The notes: generated by a model not told the origin, from the letters alone. Shown: positions 46,659 through 57,790, numbered from the stretch's first letter. The stretch is 64,000 nt of DNA from Tupaia tana (GCA_026018925.1 JAKSZU010000002.1:87448475-87512474); one strand, 5' to 3'. A program made the numbers and translations.

Positions 46659-46890
46659 CTTTTTTTTTTTTTTTTTTTTTTTTGAGAGGTTTTTGCTATA
46701 GGGCTCATGCACTCACCAGAAAGACAAAGAGAGACAGAGATACAGAAAGCTAGAACCATCACCCCCCCCACACACACAGAGCATGGCCCCTCCGCAATCC
46801 CTTCTCCTCCATTCTCTTCTCAGGATCTTGGGCACACACACACATCCACTGACGTGAGTTTAAGCCACCAGGTCCAGGACTCGAACCTCC
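46659..46890 (-). repeat. Family A SINE, head-truncated
   Basis: T run of about 22, GAGAGGTTTTTGCTATAGGGC, CACCCCCCCCACACACACAG in place of the core, GGTCCAGGACTCGAACC, then an abrupt switch to the next SINE before the A box. Confidence 0.8.
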
Positions 46891-47025
46891 TTCATTCCTC
46901 TTCCTTTTGTGATTTTGGGCACACATGCACATGAGCTTAATATGTTTTTCAAGCCACTGGGTCCAGGACTTAAAATGTGATCAACTATGTGAAATTTAGC
47001 TGCCCATTTCACTGATTTGCCCACA
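46891..47025 (-). repeat. Family C SINE, truncated
   Basis: TTCATTCCTCTTCC, GATTTTGGGCACACATGC, GGGTCCAGGACTTAAAATG, GTGAAATTTAGCTGCCC. The tail end was lost where the family A copy joins it. Confidence 0.65.
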
Positions 47026-48595
47026 GAAATTTTCAGCAGAGATTGCTGTATTATTTTCCCAGGATTATATTATATATTGAAGTGTTCTCAAGAAAACACA
47101 CACCAGGACAAAGGCCTAGCCTCCCAACAACTTCTACATCCCCATTGTTGATCACAAGAATTTTCTGCACAGCAGAAATAATACCAAGCTTCCCAGCCAC
47201 CCTCAATAAGGATCAAGGCAGCAGTCCCCACACAGGAACGAAAGCCACTTTTCTCCCGACTGCATTACCTCCACTGAAAAAATCAAAAGGAAAATTGAGG
47301 GGCGGGGAGGAACCACTACTTCTCCTTATCTCTTATTATAGTATTGCTATGTGTGTTTTCATGGATAATCTCAAAAGCTGTTTATCCTGTTTTCTATGGG
47401 CACCAGAAGAAAATACCCTATGGCTAAGTTCTGAGTCCTTTCTTTCTACTCCCTCTGTCTAGGGAACGTCTCATCTCGGTGGGGCATACCGCATCTAGTT
47501 AGAATGCAGAAGCATGAGAGAAAGACATGTGCTCCCAGGGAACAGAAAGAGGAAAACAGGATAAACTGAAATTATAATGGGTGGACTTTGAATAAAGCAG
47601 ATTACCCTCCAGTACAATAAGATTCCGAATGAGAGAGAGACCAGAGAGAAAGAGAGGCCACATTCATTAACTTTTACTTTAGCATATTGTTATAATTGTT
47701 CTATTTTATTATTAGTTATTGCTATTCATTTCTTACTGTGCCTAAAATGTAAATTAAACTATCATAGTTATGTATGTGTAGTATGTGTAGTTACAAACAT
47801 ATATTCAGGGCTCAGCATTATCTGCAGTTTCAGGCATCCTCTGGGGGTCTTAAAGGTATCCCTCCTAGATAAAAGAGGGCTACTATGCACCATTCCTACA
47901 AAACAGAATGTTTTCTTTTGGTCAAGTTGTCCAGTGGTAGTAGGTCAAATTGCCTATGTGTTTTTCGCCAGAAGAATGGATGATAATGTGGTTCACTACC
48001 ACCTTGGAGGGGCTTTGAAAGCAGTCTAAGATGGGTATGAGACAGGAAAGAGTGTTCCTACAGAAAGAAAAACCATTAGATTAGGAAGTGTTTAATAAAG
48101 TATCTGACTTTGCTAGAGGGTTGGATCACTTAATACAGTGTTTAATTCAATATTATAATAATATACCAGCAACTTAGAACAAAGACACTTCCATTATTAT
48201 TCAGTTTCATTACTCTTTTTAATTGCCATCAAGTCTACAAGAATGGGTAGAGAAATAAAACACCTAAGGTTCAATATGACTGAAAAAAAAAAAGAAAAGA
48301 AAAAAATTAAGGTAATCAATTAGGGGGAAAATGAAAAATCTGTGATTTTTGGAGCATTTGTCATATGCACTGCATACCCATCTTTTTATATATCATCTCC
48401 TGTACACAGTACTCTATTTTCTTGGTGATTACCCTTGCACTTGTCCTAACCTTATCAAAACCTCTTCTCTCTTAACATCTGAAGACCAGAATGGCAAAGA
48501 GCATCCTTTGCATATGAATGTAACTTTGTAGGGATGAAAAATATTTTCTATTTTATTTCCAATTACCTGTCTAAGTGATGTTCATAATATTATTT
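47026..48595. other. Intergenic; Tigger scrap at 47790-47892
   Basis: GGGCTCAGCATTATCTGCAG, then TTTCAGGCATCCTCTGGGGG and TAAAAGAGGGCTACTATGC, is a Tigger-type end fragment. An open frame of 139 codons (47043-47462) has no recognised domain and starts in SINE text. I do not call it a gene. Confidence 0.5.
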
Positions 48596-48599
48596 GACT

Positions 48600-48760
48600 C
48601 ATGTGTGTACTGTGTGTCAGGCACAGAGTGCAGGCCTTTATGTGCATGGTCATATTAAATTCTACCCTAAGTCTCCCAGAGACGTAAGCTGAGGCTTGAA
48701 GAGGTTTACTAACAGGATTAGTATTACACAGAAAGCAAAGATTAAGGTAAAATTAAACCA
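48600..48760 (+). repeat. MIR SINE
   Basis: TACTGTGTGTCAGGCACAG, TATTAAATTCTACCCTAAG, TAAGCTGAGGCTTGAAGAGG, TTTACTAACAGGATTAG follow the MIR core and 3' part. Confidence 0.65.
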
Positions 48761-48987
48761 GTTTCTTTATTTCATGGGACAAAAATCCATTGGTAAGTTG
48801 CCACTATTGCCTTCCAAGAACTTTGTTGGTCAGACTTCCTTATGATGCCTGGGGCCCATCATCTTACCACTGAACATCTTATTTTTGCTACAAGATAAAG
48901 CAATACCAGAGGTAAGTCAAAGGATAAAGTTGGTGTTCACTAGGTAAATCTGGGACAATATGAGCATCAACTGAAAGAATGATAAAA

Positions 48988-49520
48988 AGCCAGCAGAGGG
49001 TGAAGCAGTTATGTTGCTGGACTCCTACATGGTCAACTGCAGTTCAAGACTTAGACCCAGTAGCTTAAGACTCACACTGAAGGGCCAGCAGATGGCATAA
49101 TGGTTACATCGCTGGACTACCACATAGTTGACCACAGTTCGAGTCGTGGACCCAGTGGCTTAACACTCACACCAGGTGCATGTGCGTGTGTGCCCAAGAT
49201 TCCAAGAGGGTAAGGGAAGAGAAGTGATGTGGTGTGCCATTCCCCCTGGGGGGTGATTTCTCACTTTCTGACTGTCTGCTTCCGTGTCTTCAGCAAGTGC
49301 ACATGCTCTATAGCAAAAATCTCTCTTAAAAAAAAAAAAAAAAATTCATACTGGCGCATGTGCATCCGTGCCCAAGTTCTCCCAGGAGGAGAATGGAGGA
49401 GACAGGATTGGAGCATGGCCACCTCCTCTCGCCCCCCTGAGTGAGTTCTCACTTTCCCCTTCACTGTCTGTCTCTCTCTTCACAAGTGCATGCACCCTAA
49501 GGCACAAATCTCTTTAAAAA
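48988..49520 (+). repeat. Family A SINE split by another family A SINE
   Basis: Head and B box at 48988-49079, ending ACTCACACTG. The body resumes at 49354 with GCGCATGTGCATCCGTGCCC and runs to CCTAAGGCACAAATCTC and its A tail. The joined text follows the family A order with nothing missing. Confidence 0.88.
49080..49343 (+). repeat. Family A SINE (inner)
   Basis: GGGCCAGCAGATGGCATAATGG head, GTTCGAGTCGTGG B box, CCCCCTGGGGGGTGATTTC core, CTATAGCAAAAATCTC and an A tail. The TSD ACTCACACTG (49070-49079) is matched by ATTCATACTG (49344-49353) within the outer SINE. Confidence 0.88.
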
Positions 49521-50689
49521 ATTGATTAAATAATGACTCATTAATAATATAAATAATGAGCAAATGAAAGAGACAGAAAGGAAAACTCTTCTTCGACTGG
49601 AAAGTTACCTAATATGTATAGAAAGGATGAAACAACTAGAAACTATGATTTTACAGTCATTAAAAATGTAATAGATGTAAGTAAAAATCATTGATAGCTA
49701 TTACACTAAAACTAGCAGTAAACGGGGAATTACAGGATATTTGCACAGTCTCAGGGCATTTCCCCTCAATTTACTTCTTAATTACAAAGAGAAAGACACT
49801 AACTTGCACATGGGAGAAAACCGGCAAGCACCATCTTACCTAAGTCATCAAAATAGAGGCTGTTGTCATGGGACAAGCTGATGTCATGTGAAGACATAAC
49901 ATCATTTCTGTGGTGTTCCTACCAAAAACATAAAAACTGAAAATTCCGGTTAAATCCAAATGTAGACAGTTTCCACAAAATAACTGGACTAGCTCCTTTT
50001 AAAGTGTCAAATGTCCTGGGGAAAAAAAAAAAAAAAAAAAAAAAAAGAAAAACAACAGAGAAACAGTTAAGAAAATCCTCCATATCAAGGAAACTAAGGA
50101 GACAGGACATTAGATGTAGCATCTGATCTGACATTGTTTTATCCTATAAAAAATAAGGGCAGGACAATTTACAAAATTTGAACAGGTCTGCATGTCAGGT
50201 AATCATATGGTGTCAGTATTAATTTTCTGATTTCAATAACCATAATATATTCTGATTAAGGGAGAAAGCCTTCTTCTTAGGAAACACACACTGATATATC
50301 TAAGAAGGAGGGGACATCATGTTTGCAACTTATTCTCAGATGGTTCAGAAAAAATACTTAATATAGACAGAGAACATGAACAATCAGGTTACATTTGGAC
50401 CATGTAGTGAATTCCTTGTATTATTCTTGAAATTGCTCTGTAAGTTTGAACATAGGTCAAAATATAAACTTGGAATTTAAAAAAGAACATTTGACAATGT
50501 TTTATCTACTTCATAGCTCATACGTATCTGAGTTGTACTCTGTGTTATAAACTTAGAAATGAATTGTCTGTTTATATCGTTAGCCCATTTTGAATGTTTT
50601 TATTTTGTCTTTTTCTCAGTGACATACAGTATTTACATACTCCTCTATTTTATATGTAAAATATTTTGACTTACTTTTGTTTTTTTTTA
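49521..50689. other. Intergenic with A run; possible L1 scrap
   Basis: A run at 50022-50046. 50490-50690 (GTCTGTTTATATCGTTAGCCC, TTTTTATTTTGTC) faintly resembles the antisense L1M 3' UTR. No gene. Confidence 0.4.
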
Positions 50690-50893
50690 AAAACAAAGTC
50701 TGACTGTGTCATGATCCTCTTGCCTCAGCTGAAACTACAGGTGAGCACCACCATGCTCAAGTCTTTTTCTTTTTTCTTTTTCTTTGGCAAGGTATTGCAG
50801 TGTTACTCAGGCCACCTCCAACTTGCACTTCTCCTGCTTTAGCCTCTCAAAGTTTCTATGGAGCACAGCATCTTAACAAAAGTACCACAGTGG
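50690..50893 (-). repeat. 7SL-related SINE (Alu-like, antisense)
   Basis: CTGACTGTGTCATGATCCTC, TTGCCTCAGCTGAAACTACAGG and GAGCACCACCATGCTCAAG parallel antisense 7SL/Alu. A second unit has TGCAGTGTTACTCAGGCC, CTCCTGCTTTAGCCTCTCAAAG and ACCACAGTGGCTGGGACC. The two-unit structure suggests a dimer. Confidence 0.6.
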
Positions 50894-50933
50894 CTGGGAC
50901 CTATAAACTGTTTTTTAAAATGTGTTTACAGGG

Positions 50934-51193
50934 AACCAGCCCATGCTGGTAGTTTGGGTGGCCGGATCCCACATCGAAGAACACATGATTCGAGCTGTAG
51001 ACCCAGCAGTTTGAGAAACACACCCAACATGTGTGCATATGTGCCTAAAATCCCAACAGGAGAAGAAAGGAAGAAGTGATTGTGGCATGACCATGCACCA
51101 TGGGAAATGCTTTCCACTTTCCGTTTCTCTATCTTTTAGTCTCTCTGCAGAGACTGCATGTACCCTCTTGCAAAACTTAAAAAAAAAAAAAAT
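50934..51193 (+). repeat. Family C SINE
   Basis: GGGAACCAGCCCATGCTGG head, GGCCGGATCCCACATCG, TTTGAGAAACACACCC, CCTAAAATCCCAACAGGAG, ACCATGGGAAATGC and an A tail. It is followed 18 bp later by an inverted family A SINE. Confidence 0.85.
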
Positions 51194-51211
51194 GTATATC
51201 TGTTTCTCTAA

Positions 51212-51475
51212 TTTTTTTTTTTTTTGGAGAGGTTTTTGCTACAGGGCACGTACGCTCACCAGAAAGACAGAGAGAGACAAAGAGACAGAAAGTGAGAAAT
51301 CACCCCCCAGGGGGGATGGCCACACCACAATCCCTTCTCCTCCATTCTCCTCTAGGGATCTTGGGCACGCATGCATACGCCCCCAGCATGAGTTTAAGTC
51401 ACCAGGTCTGGGATTCGAACCGCAGTTGACTACTTGGGAGTCCAGCGACATAGCCATTACGCTAACTGCTGGTCC
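51212..51475 (-). repeat. Family A SINE
   Basis: T run, GGAGAGGTTTTTGCTACAGGGC, CCCCCCAGGGGGGATGGCC, GGGATTCGAACCGCAG, head ending TAACTGCTGGTCC. Flanks TTTCTCTAA and TTCTCTAAAA. Very close to the other young copies. Confidence 0.92.
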
Positions 51476-51489
51476 TTCTCTAAAATTTT

Positions 51490-53030
51490 TTCCTTTCAAG
51501 ACTATATAAGGGAATATAGCCTGAAATACAGCCCGAAAAATTCCATTAAAGTTCATCATTCGTTCCATCAGGTGCTGAATTGATGCTTAGTAGAAGCCTG
51601 AAGTCATGCCAAGACCACTTTACACTTCATTTCAATAGTAGCCTTCTTCAGTAGATTCTTTTAAAAAAATTGTTACCAAACCTTTCCACTCCCTGATTCC
51701 ATATTCTGTAGTAAACTAGGCTCAATGACATTGCCCATCACAGAGCTTCAAAAGAATCATTGAGAAATGAGGTCTAATATCCTTTGCCTCTTGAAGGAAA
51801 TGTTCATCTAAGACTCAGCAGTGTGCAATTTGCTTTGGGATTTTTGTTTTAAACTATAGGTGCTGCCTTCTCACTACTTTATGAAGATTACTGCAGAAAA
51901 CTGGTTTAAAGATGGTGACTTAAATATTGCAGGTTTACAGGGACATAAAGAACCTGGTAAAGTTGTTTTGGAATATAAGCAGATTGATCATTGTCTTTTT
52001 TAAGAGATGTAAATATAATTTATAAAACGTGATGTCTGCAAGCTGAGTGAAGATTTGCAGAAGACAGTAATGAACATCTTCAATGCTGTCCTTCTAAATT
52101 AAGTATGACATTAATGGGAACCACTTAATGCAGTTCAGCTCTGCTCTGATGGCCGTTTTAATTGGATTGCTGCTGCTGTGAATAGAAAAGCTGCTGACAA
52201 TGTTAGAAAAACCAGGCTTACACCAAAGCACCACCTAAGAAGATGTTGGATTTGAATTTGCATGTATAAGCGGGTGCATTAGCTCGTCATATCCCTCGTT
52301 CAGAAATGTAATTCGACTCAGTGGTTGGACAAACACACAGTGCCTCATTGTCAGTTCTGTGGCGTATGTTCTGATGACAACTAGTCTCTTTTCCTAAACA
52401 GAACTCTGTGTCTGCTTGTCTACTGTGGCTTCTGGTTACATCTCGAAATTACCAGACAGTCCTTCTATCCTTAGGCAAGGCTTTCTGCCGGGGACAAAGA
52501 CTATTTGGATGAGACCCTGGAGTTAAATACAAAATTGAAAAAGGATGAAGTTCATACCCAAAGCTGAAATGACACTGGTAATATTCCCTTGATAAGACAC
52601 TGCACTGTGCAAACCGTTCCTTCAAAGTTAATTTTTAGTTCATTTTTTTAATCTTAATTTTTTTTGGAAAAAAGCACTATCTATATGTAATCATTTTTAA
52701 TTCCAAAGAGCAAGAATTAGGAATATTCTTTTATCTAGGTTTCTTCTAAAAGAAGTTGCTGAATTTAATGTCAATTTATAAACTTTGCACTGTAACCAAA
52801 TGGGAGAACTACTAGATTCGCATCTCCAGGTCAGACGTAGTCATTCTGAAAAACTGTTGGAATGCTATTTTCTGAGATACCACCAGCTTTGTAATTTTTT
52901 AATTTTATGGTAAGCTTTATGAGTTGTTCTTTCTTTAAAACTTTCCCTCGATCTAATTATTCCTTCAATATCATTTAGAACTAACCATTTGTGAACATTA
53001 ATGCTTGTTAAACATTCCTAGGGGAAAGTA
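51490..53030. other. Repeat-free block, candidate conserved non-coding DNA at 52040-52340
   Basis: About 1.5 kb with no recognisable mobile element in a window otherwise dense with them. The centre has mixed composition and homeodomain-like motifs (GTTTTAATTGGATTGC near 52155, GTAATTCGACTCAGTGG near 52306). There is no open frame of note. A conserved enhancer-type element is inference from appearance only. Confidence 0.35.
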
Positions 53031-53049
53031 TTTAATAATAAAATACCCC

Positions 53050-53051
<2 letters not shown>

Positions 53052-53090
<39 letters not shown>
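53052..53090. repeat. (CA)n microsatellite
   Basis: About 19 CA units. Confidence 0.95.
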
Positions 53091-53092
<2 letters not shown>

Positions 53093-53121
53093 TAGACACA
53101 CACAGCCATTGTATGCTATTT

Positions 53122-53370
53122 TTTTTTTAGAGGTTTTTGCTCTACTGCGCATGTGCTCACCAGAAAGACAGAGAGACAGAAAGTGAGAAATGACCCCCAC
53201 CCCCCCAGGGGGGATGGCCATGCTGCAATCCCTTCTCCTCCATTCTCCTCTCAGGATCTTGGGCATGCACACACACCTGGCGAGAGTTTAAGCCACCAGG
53301 TCCAGGACTCAAACCACAGTCGACTACATGGGAGTCCAGTGACACAGCCATTATGCCAACTGTTGGTCCC
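53122..53370 (-). repeat. Family A SINE
   Basis: T run, AGAGGTTTTTGCTCTACTGCG, CCCCCCCAGGGGGGATGG core, head ending CCAACTGTTGGTCCC. The 16-bp TSD CCATTGTATGCTATTT (53106-53121) is matched at 53371-53386 with one change. Confidence 0.92.
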
Positions 53371-53386
53371 CCATTGTATACTATTT

Positions 53387-54070
53387 GAACTCTGTTACAT
53401 CTTTTGAATATCACTGCAAGTATACATTCTTTCTCTGACTATTAATGCAGGACTCTATACTGCTGAAATGGCATTCATAGCCAATCAGCCAAGGCTTCCA
53501 CTGTTAAAGAATGCTGCTTTTTATACAACCAAAAGACTTTTTTAAAAATTGATTTTTTTTTAATGAAGTAGTCAACGTTTTTCAACTTCTTTCACAGCAG
53601 GAAGATAGCCATGGCAAAGTGAACATGTAAATTCCTAAATGACCTAGTTTCATATACCAGAGTTCTCAAATAACCTTTTTTCTTTTCACTTACAGAAAAC
53701 TTCATATTGTAGAGTGCTAGATATGTAGTCCTGATGGCAATGCTTCAAAATAAGGTGCTGCTTTGGGAATCGCATCGCCATTGTCATTTAATTCCACCTT
53801 TAACGAGGCAATCATTGCATGTTAAAGTGGTAGCAAGAATGATGTCTGAAAAAATGCTCTAGCAAATGCATGCACACACGTAAGAATTGCTTTTAATCTG
53901 ACTGGAATTTTTCCTCTGTTGGCAGCAACCACGTTGTTAGCTAAGGTGTAATGGCCAGGCAGATGGTGTGAAGGCAGTCCAAACAATGACACTTGGTTTA
54001 GAGATATGGAAGTTCTCAGAAATATGAGGAAGGTTTTCTCTGGCCGATATTGGTTTAGGGCTAACAAACT
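53387..54070. other. Intergenic, nothing recognised
   Basis: Apparently unique. No gene. Confidence 0.45.
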
Positions 54071-54071
54071 T

Positions 54072-54340
54072 CCTAGGGGACAAGTTGGTGGCATGGTGAT
54101 TAAGGTGACTACATCCCACATGGCCTTCCATAAAGTTTGAGTTACAGACTCAGCAGCTTTAGAAACACACTGGATTCATGTGCCCAAAATCAAGATAGGA
54201 AGGAGAGGTGGAGGAGAAAGATTGCAGTGTGACCATTTTCTGAGAGGGATTCTTTCTCATTCTCCTCTTTCTCTTTCTCTGTCTCTCTGGAGAGAGCATG
54301 CACCCTCTGGCAAAATTTTGTGAAAAAAAAAAAAAGAGAG
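54072..54340 (+). repeat. Family C SINE
   Basis: GGGGACAAGTTGGTGGCATGG head, CTACATCCCACATGGCC, TTAGAAACACACTGG, CCCAAAATCAAGATAGG, CT-rich end with GGAGAGAGCATGCACCC and an A tail. Confidence 0.8.
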
Positions 54341-54384
54341 AGAGAGAGACTTCTTATGGATGGATAAGAGTAGTACTTTTTGTT

Positions 54385-54466
54385 TTTAGGATTTTTGCCT
54401 TAAGGCACATGTACTCACTGTAGAGAGAGAGAGACAGTGAGAGGAAAAGTGAGAAATTGCCCCCCG

Positions 54467-54502
<36 letters not shown>

Positions 54503-54668
54503 AGTGGATGGCCATGATGCAATCCCTTCTCTGGCATTCTCATCCTGAGATTCCAGACATGCACGTACATGTGCCAGCATGATTTTCAAGCTGCCTGATC
54601 CAGGACTTGAACTGCAGTCAGCCCTGTAGGAGATCAAATGCCTTGACCACCACGCCATCTGCTGCCCC
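54385..54668 (-). repeat. tRNA-derived SINE with (CA)n
   Basis: TAGGATTTTTGCCTTAAGGC, GAGAGAGAGAGACAG, (CA)n at 54469-54500, CCAGGACTTGAACTGCAG (B box), CACCACGCCATCTGCTGCCCC. It faces the plus-strand SINE at 54072. Confidence 0.8.
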
Positions 54669-54669
54669 T

Positions 54670-54950
54670 GCCCAATATTTTTCTCTTTGAGTGTTTATTG
54701 TAACTTATGATTTACATATAATCATTGCACATCTTTACAGGATACAGAATAGTCTTTAAAAGCATATATACAATGTGTAATAAATAAGTTGAGAATATCA
54801 ACATATTCACCACCTTCAATCTTTAACATTACATTATTTTGTGAACATTTGAAACCCACCCCAATGGTTATTCTGCAATTATGTACTGAGTTATTTATGA
54901 CATTCTTTACTGTGAGATACAGTTCTAAAGAAAAATATATAGATTAAAAA
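54670..54950 (-). mobile_element. LINE-1 3' UTR fragment (antisense)
   Basis: TACATATAATCATTGCACATC, TTACAGGATACAGAATAG, AACATATTCACCACC and TTGTGAACATTTGAAACC parallel the reverse complement of the L1MA-type 3' UTR, the same region seen in sense at 17400. Confidence 0.5.
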
Positions 54951-55410
54951 TTCAGGTGACAAACAGTCTCATAAATTAACAGAGATAATCTTAACATAGC
55001 CAATAAAGAATTTGTAATTTCCATGAAGAGAACTGTGGGAGATAAGTCACAGTCTGAAAAAATCTATAAATTTATAATCTGCAAAAATTTGTATCAACCA
55101 TTGGTCCAATTAAAGATAGGTAAAATTATTCATAATAATAGTTATTTAAGAAGAGACAGAAAAAGAGCACTTAAACTCACACACTGAGTTCTTGTAAGAC
55201 CATAATACTGTACTGTGTGCATAAAGAAGTAAATCCTTGGAAAAGCAAAGATAGAACAAAATTGGAAAGAGATGTTTAAAAGTGAAGACATGGTAAAGCC
55301 AGTGATTTGGTAATCTATAGGCTTCACAAAGTTCTTGATGTTATCCTTTTTTGGAATTTATTCCAAAGAAAAACTCAGCTGTAGCATTTTGGACTTTTCC
55401 TCTATTATCT
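54951..55410. other. Intergenic, nothing recognised
   Basis: AT-rich. No named repeat. Confidence 0.4.
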
Positions 55411-55411
55411 A

Positions 55412-55470
55412 TTGGGTTGTTGGAAAAGTCATGACACATTTTTGCAAAGAAAAAAATAGTCTTATAAAAT
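55412..55470. mobile_element. Mariner-type end fragment
   Basis: TTGGGTTGTTGGAAAAGTCATG follows a TA and matches the end of the 77-bp MITE at 17313. I see no opposite end, so it is one end of a truncated element. Confidence 0.5.
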
Positions 55471-55771
55471 GAATAATGGCTATAATAAATATATAAATTG
55501 AAACCTGTGGTGACAACCACCTATCAAATAATTGGTTGATTTATATTTAAACCTGTTTGTGTGTAAAATAGTTGAAGCTGCAGGTAGTCCCGACATTCAA
55601 TGTTATCATCAATATGTGTGGACTTAGTTTTTTTTCCTAGTTATTTTGTGTTCTCTCACTTCTATTTGTCTCTCTTTAGCTTTCCTGGTGTAATAGTCCT
55701 TTAAGAATTTCCTAATGAGCCGGTTTTATTTTGGTGAATTCTTTCAGCATTTGTTTACCTGGGAAATTTTT

Positions 55772-56046
55772 TTTTCTTTTTTTTTTTTTTTTTTTTGAGA
55801 GAGATTTTTGCTAAAGGGTGCATGCGCTCACCGGAGAGACAGAGAGAGACAGAGAGACACAAAGTGAGAAATAACCCTTTAGGGGGATGGCCATACTGCA
55901 ATCCCTTTTCCATTCTCCTCTGGGGATTTTGGACCCACACGCACATGCACCCAGCATGAGTTTTAAGCCGCCAGATCCAGGACTTGAACAGCGGTCAACT
56001 ATGTGGGAGTCCAGAGACATAATCATTACACCATCTGCTGGTCCCA
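55772..56046 (-). repeat. Family A SINE inside the L1/HAL1 element
   Basis: T run of about 22, GAGAGATTTTTGCTAAAGGG, CCCTTTAGGGGGATGGCC, GACTTGAACAGCGG, head ending ACACCATCTGCTGGTCCC. It sits at the end of the ORF1 homology. Confidence 0.88.
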
Positions 56047-56047
56047 A

Positions 56048-56933
56048 GAATGATTTTATTTATCCTTCCTATTTAAAGGATAATCTTGCTGGGTATAGTA
56101 CTCTTGGCTGAAACCACTATTATTTCTGAGTTTTAAATATGTCTTCCCATTCTTTCCTTGCCTGCATTGTTTCAGCTGAGTTATCTGATGTTGGTCTAAT
56201 GCCGTAACCTTTGTAAGTTGCTTGACATTTCACTCTTGTCACTTTTAGAATTTGTGGTTTTGTCTTTGATTTTTACTAATATGGCTATGATATGCCTTGG
56301 AGAGGATCTTCTTATGTTGTATCTACTTGGCGTCATTTGTATCTCCCAGATTTAGATGTTCACATGCCTCTCTATATTTGGAAAGTTTTTAGCTAATATA
56401 TTATGAAAGATGATTTCAATGTCTTTACCTGTCTTTCCGCCTTCTGAAATACCTATTTTGTGGATATTCAACTGTTTAATGGTGTCTAGGATTTTCTGTA
56501 TATCATTTTTGTTTTTAATGGTTATTCCTCTAGTTTTTTCAGTTGCTTGGACTAAATCAGAGGTTTTGTCTTCAAAGTCAGCGATTCTTTTCTTCTGCAT
56601 GGTCTCATCTGCTCTTAATACTTTCAAGAGAGGTTTTGATTTCCTGCATTGTACTCCTCATCTCCAGAAATTGAATTTTTTCAGTGTGTTTGTCTTTTAA
56701 TGGAGTTCCTCTTTGAAGTCATGGAAGGATTTTCTCATCTCCTGGAACTGGTTTTCTGTTTTGTTTTGCATCTTGTTGAGTTTTGTTACAGTTAATCTTC
56801 TGAATTCTTTTTCTGACATTTCTGTGATCTCTTGCATTTTATCCATTGTTGGTGAGAGGTTATGATCCTTTGAGGGAATGCTATTTCCTGATTTTTTCCT
56901 ATTTCTTGGGACTCTGCTTTGATTTTTAGTCAT
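56048..56933 (-). pseudogene. LINE-1 ORF1 protein remnant
   Basis: Minus-strand translation starts MTKNQSRVPRNRKKSGNS and has a lysine- and glutamate-rich coiled-coil part in two open pieces (56933-56697 and 56627-56352). It continues in degenerate form through PRHIIAILVKIKDKTTNS near 56300 and a segment matching 'LTSDFSAETMQARREW' of L1 ORF1p, to the AKLSF-like end at about 56050. ORF1p is the trimeric RNA-binding chaperone of L1. This copy has frameshifts and stops and cannot make it. Confidence 0.75.
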
Positions 56934-57629
56934 CTGGCGGTATACTCACATCTTCCTACTTCTTCAGAGTAACTTTCTGTAGCTGTGTGCTCCTGCACTT
57001 ATGTAAGCTCTGTTCTAATTTTACTCCTATACTGTGGGTGACAGTGTAGAATTGACAAGAGGAGTTTAGGGTTCAGGTATTTAGAGGGGAGTTTATCTTA
57101 TTTTACTGCTAAGGTAGTTGTTATGGGGAAACAATTCCTCTAAAGTCTCATATGCTTGACTGTTTGGTTCTTGTATACCCAAACCTAAGTGCTCCCATGG
57201 ATGGAGGTTGAGCTGGCAAGTAGAATATAAGGTGGTAGACCAATTTGAAGGTGCATTTGCACTTGCCCACCACACAGGCTGGAGAGCCCATTCTCCCTCG
57301 GAGCAAGCTGTGTGGATATTCCTGCTAATAAGCTCAAGTCGACTGTCTGTTGGTCCTAGATGGGTAGGGGCAGAATGGCATCAGCAAACTTAGGGAAAAA
57401 GCTCCTATTTTCTATCTCTGGGATAGCAGGGCCTCCCTGTTATTCCTTATTGCTATGTGATTGCAGGAACTACCCAGTATTGGTTCTTGAAGGCTAGAGA
57501 ACCTTTCCTCCCCCACAGCAGGCTGAGCCAAAGTACCTGCTGATGGGCTCAAGCAGTTTGGCTTGGACCTGCCTGTTGGCCCATCTATTTCTGTGATTGC
57601 TCCTTCTTTCAAGAGCAATGATTTTTTTA

Positions 57630-57790
57630 AATGTAGACCCCAACCACCAATGTCAACATCACTTGGAAAGTTACTATAAATGCAAATTTGGGGCCACATT
57701 CCAGATTTAGTGTATCAGAACCTCTTGTGTAGATGTGTTTTAACAAGCCCCCCTGGTGGTTTTGTTGCATGTCCAAATTAAGAATCACTG
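57630..57790. repeat. MER5A-like hAT MITE
   Basis: AACATCACTTGGAAAGTTAC, ATTTGGGGCCACATTCCAG, GTATCAGAACCTCTTGTG, TTTTAACAAGCCCCCCTGG, AATTAAGAATCACTG: the complete MER5A order. Confidence 0.75.

Larger units (their letters stand above)
55560..57620 (-). mobile_element. L1/HAL1-type element with 5' UTR and ORF1 (antisense)
   Basis: Read on the minus strand: a GC-richer 5' region (57620-56934) with AACAGGCAGGTCCAAGCC-type text, ORF1 remains (56933 to about 56048), then past a SINE a short 3' stretch (about 55770-55560). There is no ORF2 reverse transcriptase after ORF1, which fits HAL1 ('half-L1') or a 3'-deleted L1. Confidence 0.65.

Noticed and set aside
47043..47462. Open frame of 139 codons
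   Set aside because: Begins next to SINE debris, with no recognisable domain and no splice context. Chance is the simpler reading.
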